From NCBI RefSeq assembly GCF_002752675.1, contig NZ_CP024608.1:3472001-3536000 (forward strand): 64,000 bases of DNA, written 5' to 3'. Under the pieces are notes generated by a model. That model had not been told where the DNA came from and did no database searches. It was given only the letters and a program-made list of their open reading frames with translations. Origin of the DNA: Massilia violaceinigra. GTDB lineage: Bacteria; Pseudomonadota; Gammaproteobacteria; Burkholderiales; Burkholderiaceae_D. Within the stretch, counting starts at the first letter, position 1. Each line of letters begins with the position of its first letter. Positions 6,535-15,583 of the stretch are shown piece by piece. The translations under genes were made by a program, and so were the position numbers.

Positions 6535-9497
6535 CGAGACGCCTCGCGGGAGCCCTGAACCGGCCCCAGCATGTCGGAAGGTCGGGCCTGCCGGCGCGCG
6601 ATGGATAGGATCTTGGCGAAGAGACGAGTGACGGCCCCGGTCGCGGGTGCGACAACGTCCGTCGGAATCGGAGGAATGGCGTCGGCTTCCTGGTCCGCGT
6701 CGGCTTCCGAGGCCGCCTCGAGCGCGAGGGCGTCCCAACGATCCAAGGACGTGTCCTTGGATCGGCTGCGCGACATCGCCCGCGCGAGGGCCGCGACCAT
6801 GGACTCGCGATCGGCCGGCTTCGGCTCGCCGGCGTCGTGGGACTCCAAGTCCCGCGGGAGGAGGGCGCCTTGGTTGGCGTAGATCGTCGTGGAGAACCTC
6901 GATCGGCTCGCGGCCACGTAGGCCCACTCGCGGTCGCACATCGAGGGGTTCGCCAGGACATGGGCCGAGTCGAACGTCCTGCCTTGCCCCTTGTGGTTGG
7001 TGAGGCACCACGCGCTGTCGAAGCGCCCGAAAGAGGGCGGGACCATGGCCAGGGTCTCGCCGCGCTCGTTGGGATCGTCGAGCTCGACTCGAAGCAGCGG
7101 CGTGTAGGCCGCCTGGTCGATCGACAGGATGGTCCCGGCGACACCGTTGGAGACGCCCAGCGCCTTGTCGTTCTTGGTGAACACCACCCGGTCGCCCGGA
7201 GCGAATCGCTTCTTCTCCCGCGACTCGTCCCGGTGGATGATTTCGACCTCGATGCCCCACTCGTCGCGCACGGTCCCGTCCGCGATCATCGCGGCGCGGG
7301 CCTTGGCGTTCAACTCGGAGACTTCCGCCCGCGTTCCGGCGATCATCGTCTTGCGGTCTAGGGGAGCCTTGTCCGCCATCCACGCGGCCACCAGCGCGTC
7401 GATGGTGGCCGTGTGGCCGGCGACGATCATCAATCGGCCGCGCTCGTCGAGCATCCTCAACGCGTCGTCCGCCTCGCCGGTGGCGAGCTTGCGGACGGCC
7501 TCGCGCAGCCACTTGTGGTCGAATCGCTCGCGCCACCTTTCGAACCCGCGGGCCAACTTGGGCTCTTCGGCGCACAGCGCTTCGAGGGCGCCGAGCCGCG
7601 CGTCCTCGGGCAGCCGGGCCAGTGCCCTGGCTCGGGGGTTGGACAGGTCGCCGCGCGCGCGCAGCCAATCGACCAGGGGGCCGAAGTCGGTGCGCTGGCG
7701 CTGGATGTTCGAAATCTCGGCCTTGCCGTGGCGGTCGACGAGGGCGCGAAATATGCCGCCGGCGTCGATCGGCTGCAGCTGCTTGGGGTCGCCCACGGCG
7801 ACGAGCTTGGCGCCGGCGTCCAGGGCCGCCTTTTGCAGCAGGAAAAACTCGCGCGAGCCCACCATCCCAGCTTCATCGAGGAAGAGGATGGTTCGCGGTC
7901 CCAGTGTCGCCTTGCCCTTTTCGAGGGCGTGGAGGAGGCTGGCGATGGTCCTCGACGGGATGCCCGTCTCCCTGGCCAGGTTCTGGCTCGCGGCGGCGGA
8001 CTGGCAGCACCCCGCGACGGCGAACCCGGACGCCTTGTAGGCCTCGCCCAATGCTTTGAGCATGGTCGTCTTCCCGGTTCCGGCCCATCCCTCCACGAAC
8101 GCGTGCCGCCCGGTCTGGGACGCGACGTGCATGGCCGCGGCGCGCTGCTGGGCGAGCGAGGCCGGCGCGCCGAGCTTGGCGGAGATCTCGGCTTCGAGCT
8201 CGTCGAACTGGCGATCGATGGCCTCGGGCGCGAGCCGATGGCGCTCGTCGCCCGCGCCGGCGGCGACCGCGTCGCTGCACGAGGTCTCCATGGCCAACGT
8301 CGCCTTGGAGGTGAAGACTTCCGCGAGCGTCTCGGTCCGACCCAGCGGCACGGCGAGTTCGCAATCCAAAAACCTCGCCAGTTCCGCCAAGCACTTGGCC
8401 GCTGTCCAGCGGCCCATCGCCATCTCGCAGATCAGCGCGAGGGCGTCGGACGAGGTGGCGCACGACTGCCGCTCCATGAAGCGCTCCATGAGCTCCCCGT
8501 GGTCGAGGGCGAAGGGCTCGGCCGCCTCGGCCAACGCGGGCGCATTCCTCATCGCGCGGACGGATTCCGGCGTCAAGCCGATGGCCTCCGCCTGCCTGGC
8601 GAAGTCGGCCAAGAGCTCCGGCAGAGGCGGCTCGGCCTTGGCCGCCCGGGTGTTGAGCGCGGCCACCTCGCGGGCCCTGGAGCGGGCGGCGCCCTCCATC
8701 CCGCACTCCTTGACGTATTGGGCGATTTGCTTGGAGCGCGTGGACAGCGCGTCGCGCTGGGACTTGTCGATTCCGCGCAGCGTGAAGTAGGGGCCGTCGG
8801 GCTCGACGCCGAAGCCGAGGGCCTTCATGCGGCTCGCGAGCTCGACGCGGAACAGGATGCCGGTGGCCTTGGTGCGCTCGAACTGGGCTCGCTGTTCGAG
8901 CGCGCTCCACTCGTCGACGCCCTCGCGCTTGCCCAGGTTGAAGAGGAAGCAGTGGATGTGCAACTGGGGCTCGCCGGCTCGGCTCGCGAAGTGGGGATAG
9001 CAGGCGGCGACGGCGGCCTCGGCGAATCGCTTCTCCTTGCCCGCCTTGCCGTGTCGCGTGACGCACTCGGCGGCCACTCGCTCGAGTGCCGCCTTCGCCG
9101 CCTCCCTCACGCACTCGGCGATGGCCTCGCGCGTCTCCTGGTCCCCTCCCGCGAACGCCGCCGACACGTCCTTGGGCGCCGAAAAGGTGAGGTCGAGGCC
9201 CATGACGTGGCCGTCGCCAGCGCCCTTGACGAGCGGCTCGCCGGTCCGCGGGTGGAAGCCCTTGGCGAGGCGCTCGACATGCTCGGGCGACGCCGAGCCT
9301 TCCAGTCCGAGCAAGGCCGCGCCGTTGCAAGCCCAGAAGGGCAGGTCGCCGCTTTGCTTGGCCTTGCCCCTGGCATAGTCGTCGAAATCGCCTTTCGGCT
9401 TGGTCGAGGAGGTCGGGCCGCCGAGGTAGTGCAGGTATCCGCCGCCTCCGCGCTTGGCCTGGTTTCTCGCCGAGTTGATTTTCGCGATGGAGAGCAT
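6531..9497 (-). CDS. traI: MobF-family conjugative relaxase/helicase (TraI/TrwC type)
   Basis: This 988-residue protein would nick oriT and unwind plasmid DNA during transfer. Near the N-terminus are two candidate catalytic tyrosines (Y21, Y24 in GGGGYLHYLGG), then FHPRTGEPLVKGAG and HVMGLDLTFSAPKDVS, typical of MobF enzymes. The metal-binding histidines H169, H180 and H182 sit in PHFASRAGEPQLHIH. A RecD-like helicase follows with Walker A at about 469-478 (GWAGTGKTTM), Walker B FLDEAGMV, AVGDPKQLQPI, NHKGQGRTFDSAHV and WAYVAASRSRF. I chose ATG 9497 (MLSIAKI, after AAGGA) because a GTG at 9599 lies inside the integrase terminator. It is shorter at the C-terminus than F-plasmid TraI. Confidence 0.92.
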   Translation of the reverse strand: MLSIAKINSARNQAKRGGGGYLHYLGGPTSSTKPKGDFDDYARGKAKQSGDLPFWACNGAALLGLEGSASPEHVERLAKGFHPRTGEPLVKGAGDGHVMGLDLTFSAPKDVSAAFAGGDQETREAIAECVREAAKAALERVAAECVTRHGKAGKEKRFAEAAVAACYPHFASRAGEPQLHIHCFLFNLGKREGVDEWSALEQRAQFERTKATGILFRVELASRMKALGFGVEPDGPYFTLRGIDKSQRDALSTRSKQIAQYVKECGMEGAARSRAREVAALNTRAAKAEPPLPELLADFARQAEAIGLTPESVRAMRNAPALAEAAEPFALDHGELMERFMERQSCATSSDALALICEMAMGRWTAAKCLAELARFLDCELAVPLGRTETLAEVFTSKATLAMETSCSDAVAAGAGDERHRLAPEAIDRQFDELEAEISAKLGAPASLAQQRAAAMHVASQTGRHAFVEGWAGTGKTTMLKALGEAYKASGFAVAGCCQSAAASQNLARETGIPSRTIASLLHALEKGKATLGPRTILFLDEAGMVGSREFFLLQKAALDAGAKLVAVGDPKQLQPIDAGGIFRALVDRHGKAEISNIQRQRTDFGPLVDWLRARGDLSNPRARALARLPEDARLGALEALCAEEPKLARGFERWRERFDHKWLREAVRKLATGEADDALRMLDERGRLMIVAGHTATIDALVAAWMADKAPLDRKTMIAGTRAEVSELNAKARAAMIADGTVRDEWGIEVEIIHRDESREKKRFAPGDRVVFTKNDKALGVSNGVAGTILSIDQAAYTPLLRVELDDPNERGETLAMVPPSFGRFDSAWCLTNHKGQGRTFDSAHVLANPSMCDREWAYVAASRSRFSTTIYANQGALLPRDLESHDAGEPKPADRESMVAALARAMSRSRSKDTSLDRWDALALEAASEADADQEADAIPPIPTDVVAPATGAVTRLFAKILSIARRQARPSDMLGPVQGSREASR

Positions 9498-9585
9498 GAG
9501 GTCCTTGTTGGAGGGCTTGGGGGCGGTTGCGGCGGGGGCGCGCGTAGGTATGCTCGCCGACAGGGCTCGACGCCGATCGCGGAAT

Positions 9586-9609
9586 GAAAAAATCCCCACC
9601 GAAGCGGGG
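9586..9609 (-). terminator. intrinsic terminator of the integrase gene
   Basis: On the minus strand CCCCGC-TTCG-GTGGGG forms a six-pair stem with a stable TTCG loop, followed by ATTTTTTC. It lies 23 bases after the integrase stop and upstream of the relaxase start at 9497. Confidence 0.75.
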
Positions 9610-9632
9610 AAGGGAAGCGCGGGACCGACGTG

Positions 9633-10712
9633 TTAGTCCAAGAGGCCGATCAATTCGTCGTCGCGGAAGTGGGAGTATCGATTGAACGCCTTGTAGGTTT
9701 TGTGGCCGACGATGTCCATGATCGCCTTGATCGGCGCCTTGCGCTTGTTCATGCTCATGAGGCTGATCGCTTCATGCCTGAGGTCATGAAATGTTAGTCC
9801 GACGATGCCCGTTGCCTTGATTTTGTATCGAAATTGGAGCGAGACTTGCCGAGGATTTCCGAGGGCATGGAATATTCGATGGGAGCCAGGATCAATCTCC
9901 GCCCGCAGCAGTCTGATCGTTTCTTGTGCCCGGAGTGACAGGGGAACGCGCCTTTCCTTTCTTTTTTTGGTGTGCCCTTTGGGAATTATCCATAGGCGAT
10001 CATCTCGCGCTAATTCGCGCCACTCCGAGCGCACGAGCTCTTGCAGGCGCGCGCCCGTTTCCAGCGCCAGTTGGACCAGGCACTCCCAGTGCAACCTTTC
10101 TGGCCCTTGGCGAATTTGCTCCATGATTTTGTCGTATTCCCCGGGCTCCAATCGACGGTCTCGTTGGACTTCCCAACCTTCTGGAAAACATTTAGTGGTG
10201 AAGTGGAGCTTCGGCTCGTCGACCTCCATTTGTTCCGCCCACCAAGTGCACGCGGCTTTCATGAGGCAAATGTGCCCAAGCAAGGTGGAATACGCGTATG
10301 GTTTCCCGGCGCGCATTGTGTTCCTCATTTTGTCCACATAGTCGCTAACCCAACCTTTGGTGGATTTTCCGATGGCGATGCTCCCCACGTTTTTGAGGAC
10401 GGTGTTGATGCCTCGACAAGAGGTCCCGCGCTTGAATTTCACGCTCTCCTTGTATTGAGTGAGCGCGTCGGCGAGCTTGGTGCGAAAGTAGAGCGCCTCT
10501 CCGCCTTGACGGGCCGCGGCCTTCATCTTCGCCAATGGAAGTTCCGCCGCCTCGTCCTTCATCTGCGGCATGACCGCGTCGAGGAATTGCTGCGCGGCCT
10601 CTCTGGTGGCGAATCGCCGCCTCGTGGCTTTGAGTCCGGTTACCCGAGCATAGGCCTCGTATTCCGTGGGCGAGTTTTTGAGCGCCAGTATTCTGATGCT
10701 TCCCTTTGCCAT
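9633..10712 (-). CDS. tyrosine recombinase / phage-type integrase
   Basis: The 359-residue product has the tyrosine-recombinase catalytic set: R222 (ETGARLQELV), a Lys near 249-252 (GHTKKRKERRVP), H309 and R312 (FHDLRHEA), H337 (IVGHKTY) and the nucleophile Y346 (NRYSHF). An N-terminal Arm/SAM-like region precedes it. The ATG at 10712 follows AGGAG at 8 bases. Such enzymes integrate or resolve plasmids and islands at short att sites. Its own att site was not identified. It ends at a clear terminator, so it is transcribed separately from the relaxase. Confidence 0.9.
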   Translation of the reverse strand: MAKGSIRILALKNSPTEYEAYARVTGLKATRRRFATREAAQQFLDAVMPQMKDEAAELPLAKMKAAARQGGEALYFRTKLADALTQYKESVKFKRGTSCRGINTVLKNVGSIAIGKSTKGWVSDYVDKMRNTMRAGKPYAYSTLLGHICLMKAACTWWAEQMEVDEPKLHFTTKCFPEGWEVQRDRRLEPGEYDKIMEQIRQGPERLHWECLVQLALETGARLQELVRSEWRELARDDRLWIIPKGHTKKRKERRVPLSLRAQETIRLLRAEIDPGSHRIFHALGNPRQVSLQFRYKIKATGIVGLTFHDLRHEAISLMSMNKRKAPIKAIMDIVGHKTYKAFNRYSHFRDDELIGLLD

Positions 10713-11480
10713 GTTTTTGCTCCTTTTTTATTGATTTTCTGCGGGCAAGGCCTTGCTGACGAGTGGGCTTGAACGCCGATTTAGGGTTGGTGTTGGCATC
10801 TTTTCGCGCAAAGATTTTTGTCTCTTTTTTGCGCGCATTCGATGCGCCACGCCTCACTTAAAGCGGAGCGGGCCTTATGGCGCAAGGCCGCTTTGATGGG
10901 ATTTCTTTCAAGGAGTGGCCAGGAAAATGCCATGTCCTTTGCGAACTTTTTCCCAAAAAGAGCGCTATTTATACAATTGCTCGCTCATTTTTTACCTTTC
11001 TGCTTTCACATAAAGCGTAAAAGTGTCGTTTTGCATGGGCGCTGGCCGAACCGATCCGGCAGATTCGGCGGCGATTATTGCGCAGAAAATAGGCGAACTT
11101 CGCTGACGAGCGGCGCGACTGGGTCCGTCCGCACCCGCGAATCTTTCGGTTGATTCATCGCTCCACTAGGCATGTTCGACATCGCATCGATGCCTCCGGT
11201 CGGCCACGCCGCGCGCCTGGCATTTCGCCACGGTCCGCGGCGCCGCAAGATCACCCTCCGCCTTTGTAGTTCGATTGGCGTCACATCGGTCGACAGGCTA
11301 AGACGGCAGTGGCTCGTTCGAGCGCGCGTCGCAGCCCGTCCCGGCGGGAAGAGTCAGTTCGTCCAGCGAAGTCGCGAAGACCAACCTTCCGGTGTCCCAG
11401 TCGGCTTCTCCGCAGACATCTGCGTTTCCACGGGTGGCTGCCGCGTCGGGTCTTTGCCATGCGCCCCGGATCGCCGCGCC
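10713..11480. other. intergenic region upstream of the integrase; possible continuation of the ankyrin frame
   Basis: 10,930-11,040 is notably AT-rich for this area and holds minus-strand TATAAATAG near 10,966-10,974, the likely integrase promoter area. From 11,480 down to about 11,310 the minus strand continues, in the same frame as the ankyrin gene beyond its TGA, through codons that look coding (NADVCGEADWDTGRLVFATS) to a TAG. No separate gene with a start is supported. Confidence 0.45.
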
Positions 11481-12371
11481 TCAAAGGCCCTTGGCGTTTG
11501 GGCGGCTTGGCCCGGGCGAGGGCGCATGCTCGGCGATGAAACTTCGCTCGCGCCTTGCCATGGCTTCGGCTTTAAGGCGCGCCGCCAAGGCGGGCCATCG
11601 CTTGCTGGCGAAGTCCGTGGCGCGCTTCCCGTCGCGATGGACCGCGTCGAGGTCCGAGACGGGCGAAAGCAAGTCCGCGCACACGGCGCTGCCGCTGGAC
11701 GCTGCCCACATCAAGGGCGTCATTCCTTCGTCGCACCGAAGGCCGGCGTCGGCCCCGTGGCTCAGCAGGGCGGCCAGCGCCTGTTCGTTGTCCCGCTGCG
11801 CCGCGTAGTGCAGGGGAGTCATGCGCCAGCCATCCAAGGGGTCGATTCGAGCGCCGGCGCGGGCCAGCGCGCGGATCATCTGGGCGTTGCCGTCCTTCGC
11901 GGCCAAATGCATGAGGGAGGTGCGTCCATCGATGGCGTCGAGGTCGGCGCCGCCGCGCGCCGCCGCCAAGATCGCTTCGACGTCGCCATCAATGGCCCAT
12001 TCATGGAGCGGGCCCAGCTCCTCGAACTCCATGCCATGCGCCAATGCGAAGTGGAGTTTTCGATGGTCGGCCTCGATGGCCCGGATGGCCTCCGGCCGCT
12101 CTGTTTCGGCCAGCATCTTGGCCAAGCGGCTTTTCTCTTTGGCGAGCCACCCCGGCTCGTCGTCGGCCGACTCGCGCTCCGAGCTGAGGGCGAGGCTCGC
12201 TTTCAAGCCTTTGGCGTCCAATGTGTCGTCCATCCAGCCGAACTCATCGCCGCGGCTCTTGGCCAAGGTGGACACGCTGGCTCGCGCGACGCCCGACAGC
12301 CCGAGGTAATGCTCATGGAGTGGCAGCGGCGGGGACGGTCGCCCCGGAATGTAGATGACATGTTTTTTCAT
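11481..12371 (-). CDS. ankyrin-repeat protein
   Basis: About 296 residues from the ATG at 12371 (MKKHVIYIPGRPSPP); an ATG-type start 44 codons upstream is possible. Three to four ankyrin repeats occupy roughly residues 130-240: LGPLHEWAIDGDVEAILAAA, DGRTSLMHLAAKDGNAQMIR, WRMTPLHYAAQRDNEQALAA and EGMTPLMWAASSGSAVCADL. Ankyrin repeats mediate protein-protein contacts; the partner is unknown. There is no signal peptide. The frame remains open for about 58 codons after the TGA stop, so the protein may once have been longer. Confidence 0.75.
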   Translation of the reverse strand: MKKHVIYIPGRPSPPLPLHEHYLGLSGVARASVSTLAKSRGDEFGWMDDTLDAKGLKASLALSSERESADDEPGWLAKEKSRLAKMLAETERPEAIRAIEADHRKLHFALAHGMEFEELGPLHEWAIDGDVEAILAAARGGADLDAIDGRTSLMHLAAKDGNAQMIRALARAGARIDPLDGWRMTPLHYAAQRDNEQALAALLSHGADAGLRCDEGMTPLMWAASSGSAVCADLLSPVSDLDAVHRDGKRATDFASKRWPALAARLKAEAMARRERSFIAEHAPSPGPSRPNAKGL

Positions 12372-12781
12372 GGCTAGGGCCGAATGGCCGCAAGGGTCGA
12401 AGGGGCGAGCTCGGACGCGGATGGCGGCGCCCTTGCTTTTCCCACATGACGGCTCTCCGGTCAATGGTCCATCGACGCCGCGTTTAGCCAAGGCGCTGGC
12501 CATGCGCGGATTGGCAAGTCGTTGGGGAACGCGGACCGGGCCTCGACCCGCCGACGCGCCCCTCGTTGCCGATCGGAACGACTTTCGCCGCCATGTCGCC
12601 GCGCCCGCGGCGCCGCTTTTCCGGCGAGGTCGACGGCCGGCGCCTCTTGCGGTCCAAGGAGGGCGGCGCGAGCGCCGCGATTTTCGCGGTGGACCGACGC
12701 GGCGCCGCCCCGGGCGCCGCGACGTTGGTCGTCCCTATTTGTTTTTACTATACTACTATAGGCCATAGGGCGGACGGCCCG

Positions 12782-12935
12782 CTCGAGCACGAGTCTCGGC
12801 CGCTTCGAGCACGAGCTTTTTGACGTCCCGGCCCGTTCGAGCACGAGCCACGGCCCGTTCGAGCACGAGCCACGGCCCGTTCGAGCACGAGCGGCCGCCC
12901 GATCGAGCGCGAGTCGCGGTCGGTTCGAGCGCGGT
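12782..12935 (+). repeat. cluster of seven 22-bp-spaced iterons
   Basis: The core TTCGAGCACGAG or a close variant begins at 12782, 12804, 12836, 12858, 12880, 12902 and 12924. Spacing is exactly 22 bp except for one gap of 32 bp, which adds about one helical turn and keeps the sites on one face of the helix. The third to fifth units share CCCGTTCGAGCACGAGC; the outer units are more diverged (GCGCGAG instead of GCACGAG). Confidence 0.85.
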
Positions 12936-13190
12936 CGAGCATCCGGCCGGGCGACAGGACGGCTCGTCCAAGCGCGAAGCGAAGCCCGCCCAAAAAGCGC
13001 GGCTTGGCGCGAATGCTCCGCGGGAATTGCGCCAGGGGCGGTCTCGAAACCGGTTCCGACTGGCAGGTCGGCTCGTCGGAGCGCGGGCCGGAAGCGGACA
13101 CGGGGTTTTTGTCGCCGCGCTCTTGGCCGCGGCGCCGCTTCGCGACGGCCGACGGGACTCGCCGCAGCCCGCCCCTCGGGCGGCTCCCCG

Positions 13191-13303
13191 GCGCCGCGGA
13201 AGGCTTCGTCCAAACCATTCTCCAAGGGCGTGGCGGCCCGTTCGAGCGCGAGCTTCAGCCCCTTCGAGCACGAGTTCGTGAACAGGTATGAATTTTTCCG
13301 TCG
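13191..13303 (+). repeat. 113-bp direct repeat, copy 1, with two iterons
   Basis: Matches 13382-13494 nearly base for base at a 191-bp offset. It contains iteron cores beginning at 13241 and 13263 (22 bp apart) and ends with an AT-rich tract containing GGTATGAATTTTTCCGTCG. Confidence 0.85.
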
Positions 13304-13381
13304 TCGCGCTCTTTGTCGTAGCGCCGCCTCACTGCGGGGCCCTCCGATTCGTCTGCCGTCCGCCCCCGGAGCCGCTTCCCT

Positions 13382-13494
13382 GCGCCGCGGAAGGCTGCGT
13401 CCAAACCACCCTCCACGGGCGTGGCGGCCCGTTCGAGCGCGAGCTTCAGCCCCTTCGAGCACGAGTTCGTAAACAGGTATGAATTTTTCCGTCG
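13382..13494 (+). repeat. 113-bp direct repeat, copy 2, with two iterons
   Basis: Second copy of the repeat at 13191-13303, with iteron cores at 13432 and 13454. It ends 13 bases before the stop codon of the trfA-like gene, so the origin abuts the initiator gene's 3' end. Confidence 0.85.
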
Positions 13495-13506
13495 CGGCGC
13501 TCCTCG

Positions 13507-14613
13507 TCATAGCGCCACCCCTCCGCGTCGGCGCGGCGTCGTCGCCGGCTGGACGACGGGCCGCTTCTCCCGCGGCGCGGGCGGCCGATATCCCGGCGCG
13601 TAGGCTTGGCGCGCACGCTCGGGTCCGCGCTCGATCGCCAGCTCCCAGAGGTCCGACTTCCGGCGCTTGCCCCGGCCGCCCTTGGACTCGTCGATGTCCC
13701 AAGAGGCCACCAGGGAGGGGCACGACGCGGCGAGCTCCGCCAGCGCCTCCCTGAGCGCCTCGGGGAACGCTCGCGGGCGCGCGGTCCACCCACACATCTC
13801 CCTCAGGTAGCGCAGGTCGAAGGGCTCGTCGCGCGGCGCGTTGGTCGAGAGGAAGTCGTGGAGCCACCGGGCCAGGTTGGAGGGCAACCCGTCGCGTCTC
13901 GCCGAGTCCAGCCGGAACTGGATGTCCTCCGACAGGGCCGCGAGGGCGAACGACGCGTCCAGGCTGACCGTCGTCGCGCCTTTCGATCTGTCCGCCGACG
14001 CGAGCAGCCGGCCGCGCCGGAACGCCCCGGAAAATTCCACCTCCACCTCGGCCGACGCGAGCCGCTGGAGGGATGCCCAGATCCGCGCGAGCTCCCGGTC
14101 GTCCCGGTTGCGGCCGGGACGCCCTGGCGAGAGCTCGCTGAGGCTCACGGCGAAGGGAAGGCCGGCGTCGACCCTCTCCTCCCGGGCCCGCGCCACCACC
14201 CTCTCCCAGACGCCCTTGTCGGCCATCGACAGCCGCTCGCCGAAGAAGGCGAGCTTGTAAATTTTCTTCGATTTGAGGGGGCCCGCGTGGGGGAGGCCAT
14301 GGCCTGGCCTTCCGACCCCGAAAAGCGCGCTTCTCGACATGAATCCGGGGGTGGCTTGGGGAGGGCCCAAGTCGGGAAGATGCGTGGGCGGCGGTGGGGC
14401 CGGCGTCGCCGGCGCGGCCAAAGTGGGCGCCGCGCCGGGCTCCGTGGTCGGCGAAATGAGCGTCGAGGCGACGCCCGCGGTGCCCGGGAGATCCAGGGTG
14501 GGAAGAGGGATCGGGGTCGTCAGAGACGGCGTGTCGGTCGGGTCTACTGGCGCGCAAGAATTTTCGTAGGGCGGCCAGTCAAAGTGGTCTTCGTCGGGAA
14601 TGAGGTCGGTCAT
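13507..14613 (-). CDS. trfA: TrfA-like plasmid replication initiator
   Basis: The 368-residue product starts at ATG 14613 after AAGGAG. The first 100 residues are Pro/Thr-rich and low in complexity. The rest follows the TrfA pattern: SRSALFGVG, a KSKKIYKLAFFGERLSMADK segment, KGVWERVVARARE, then SNLARWLHDFLSTNAPRDEP, LRYLREMCGWTARPRAFPEA and ALAELAASCPSLVASWDID. TrfA proteins bind iterons as monomers through winged helices and recruit the host helicase. The iteron array immediately downstream supports this. It runs opposite to the helix-turn-helix gene at 15011 and shares its regulatory region. Similarity to IncP TrfA is judged from memory of the family. Confidence 0.8.
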   Translation of the reverse strand: MTDLIPDEDHFDWPPYENSCAPVDPTDTPSLTTPIPLPTLDLPGTAGVASTLISPTTEPGAAPTLAAPATPAPPPPTHLPDLGPPQATPGFMSRSALFGVGRPGHGLPHAGPLKSKKIYKLAFFGERLSMADKGVWERVVARAREERVDAGLPFAVSLSELSPGRPGRNRDDRELARIWASLQRLASAEVEVEFSGAFRRGRLLASADRSKGATTVSLDASFALAALSEDIQFRLDSARRDGLPSNLARWLHDFLSTNAPRDEPFDLRYLREMCGWTARPRAFPEALREALAELAASCPSLVASWDIDESKGGRGKRRKSDLWELAIERGPERARQAYAPGYRPPAPREKRPVVQPATTPRRRGGVAL

Positions 14614-14642
14614 GCGGTCTCCTTGGAGGGGGTGGATGGCGG

Positions 14643-14683
14643 AACGGCGTATACCCGTTCTCAAGTTAACGGGCCTTTGTCAA
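14643..14683 (-). promoter_or_regulatory. candidate trfA promoter/operator region
   Basis: Three AACGG half-sites occur: an inverted pair AACGG-N7-CCGTT at 14643-14659 and a third at 14668-14672. On the minus strand a perfect TTGACA begins at 14683. No good -10 hexamer sits at standard spacing, so the promoter call is weak, but the half-sites look like an operator for a plasmid regulator. Confidence 0.35.
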
Positions 14684-15010
14684 TAGGCTTCGAAGCGCTT
14701 GGCCACATTTATTTCATGCGCGCGAATCGCCGCCGCGCTCGCGGCCGGATTTGCCTTGCTGGCTCGGAGCTCCGCACGCCGACGATGGGCGAAAGAAGGT
14801 CGCCCGACGCGCTCTGGGCAGAGGTCCTAGCCGCGACACATGGCCTGCGGGAGCCCGCGCGGACGCGGCGAGGGCTCGGACATGGCGCCCGGACCGGCAT
14901 TGCTCCATCCATCCGCCGGAGCGACGCGCGCGGAGCCCGCGACGGCGGAGCGGGCCGCGGCCGAGCAATCCCCGCCTCGGCCGCGCGGCGGCCTTGGCCA
15001 GGAGAGGCGC

Positions 15011-15583
15011 ATGGAAAATTTCGAGGCGGGCGAGGAAGGGTTGAAGCTGGTTGGAGCAAGGCAAGCCGCGGGGGCCTGCCCCGTCCCTGTTTCCGAGGCG
15101 CAGTGGGTCGAGGGAGGAGAGGCGAGCTCGGGGGGCGAAGGGGCGAGCCGCTTGGCTCGGTCCACGGGCTGGACGAAGGAGCGGCTGGCCAAGGAATTTG
15201 GCGTGACGGCCGCCTTCGTGGGCGTGACCAAGCTCGCGGCGGTGCTTGGCATCGCGCCTTCGACGATCTATGGGCACATGAGAGCCGGGCGCTTCTTCCT
15301 GCCTTACCGCATGCTCAACGCCTCCCCCATGGTCCGCGTGGACGACCTGGCCGATTGGCTAGGCTCGCCTGACGGCGTCATCGCGGCGGGCGAGCCGAGG
15401 CTAGGCAGGCGGCGGGTGGCAACACCGTCGGAGGAGGGGGAGTCCTCCGCGACGCCTGGGGACTCGGACGCGAGGGTGGACAGGATCGTCGCCGCGGCTT
15501 TGCGTTCCATGGGGATGGAGTCAACCGTTCTCAGAAAGGCGAAGACCCCTCGCAAGCTCAGCCCCCGCGCCACGCCGAAATGA
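15011..15583 (+). CDS. helix-turn-helix DNA-binding protein, 190 residues
   Basis: The ATG at 15011 follows AGGAG and is preferred over upstream in-frame starts. Residues about 70-115 (KLAAVLGIAPSTIYGHMRAG, then RVDDLADWL) form an AlpA/excisionase-like or MerR-like winged helix-turn-helix, read as helix, turn, recognition helix and a short wing. Flanks are disordered and Glu/Gly-rich. It is transcribed away from trfA and may control replication or transfer genes; that role is inference from position. Confidence 0.6.
   Translation: MENFEAGEEGLKLVGARQAAGACPVPVSEAQWVEGGEASSGGEGASRLARSTGWTKERLAKEFGVTAAFVGVTKLAAVLGIAPSTIYGHMRAGRFFLPYRMLNASPMVRVDDLADWLGSPDGVIAAGEPRLGRRRVATPSEEGESSATPGDSDARVDRIVAAALRSMGMESTVLRKAKTPRKLSPRATPK

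Larger units (their letters stand above)
12736..13494. other. oriV: candidate iteron-type replication origin (oriV)
   Basis: Beside the trfA-like gene lies an origin-like array: an AT-rich segment at 12736-12761 in otherwise very GC-rich DNA (candidate unwinding element), seven TTCGAGCACGAG-type iterons at 12782-12935, and two further iteron pairs inside a 113-bp direct repeat at 13191-13303 and 13382-13494. Iterons are spaced 22 bp, two helical turns. Iteron arrays beside a TrfA-type initiator are the known layout of IncP-like origins. No perfect DnaA box was found. Confidence 0.75.

Noticed and set aside
7413..9587. 724-codon plus-strand frame opposite the relaxase
   Set aside because: It mirrors the relaxase codons; the product is Gly/Arg/Leu-rich without motifs, while the minus strand has complete MobF and helicase motifs.
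11172..12377. 401-codon plus-strand frame
   Set aside because: Opposite the ankyrin gene; composition is that of a GC-rich shadow frame.
12782..13494. Possible CRISPR array
   Set aside because: Repeats are contiguous 22-bp units with no unique spacers of 30-40 bp and no cas genes nearby; the context is a replication origin.
12461..14557. 698-codon minus-strand frame over the origin and trfA
   Set aside because: Its apparent repeats (LVLEGAEARARTGRHA-like) are translations of the iterons; trfA is in another frame with a proper start and family motifs.
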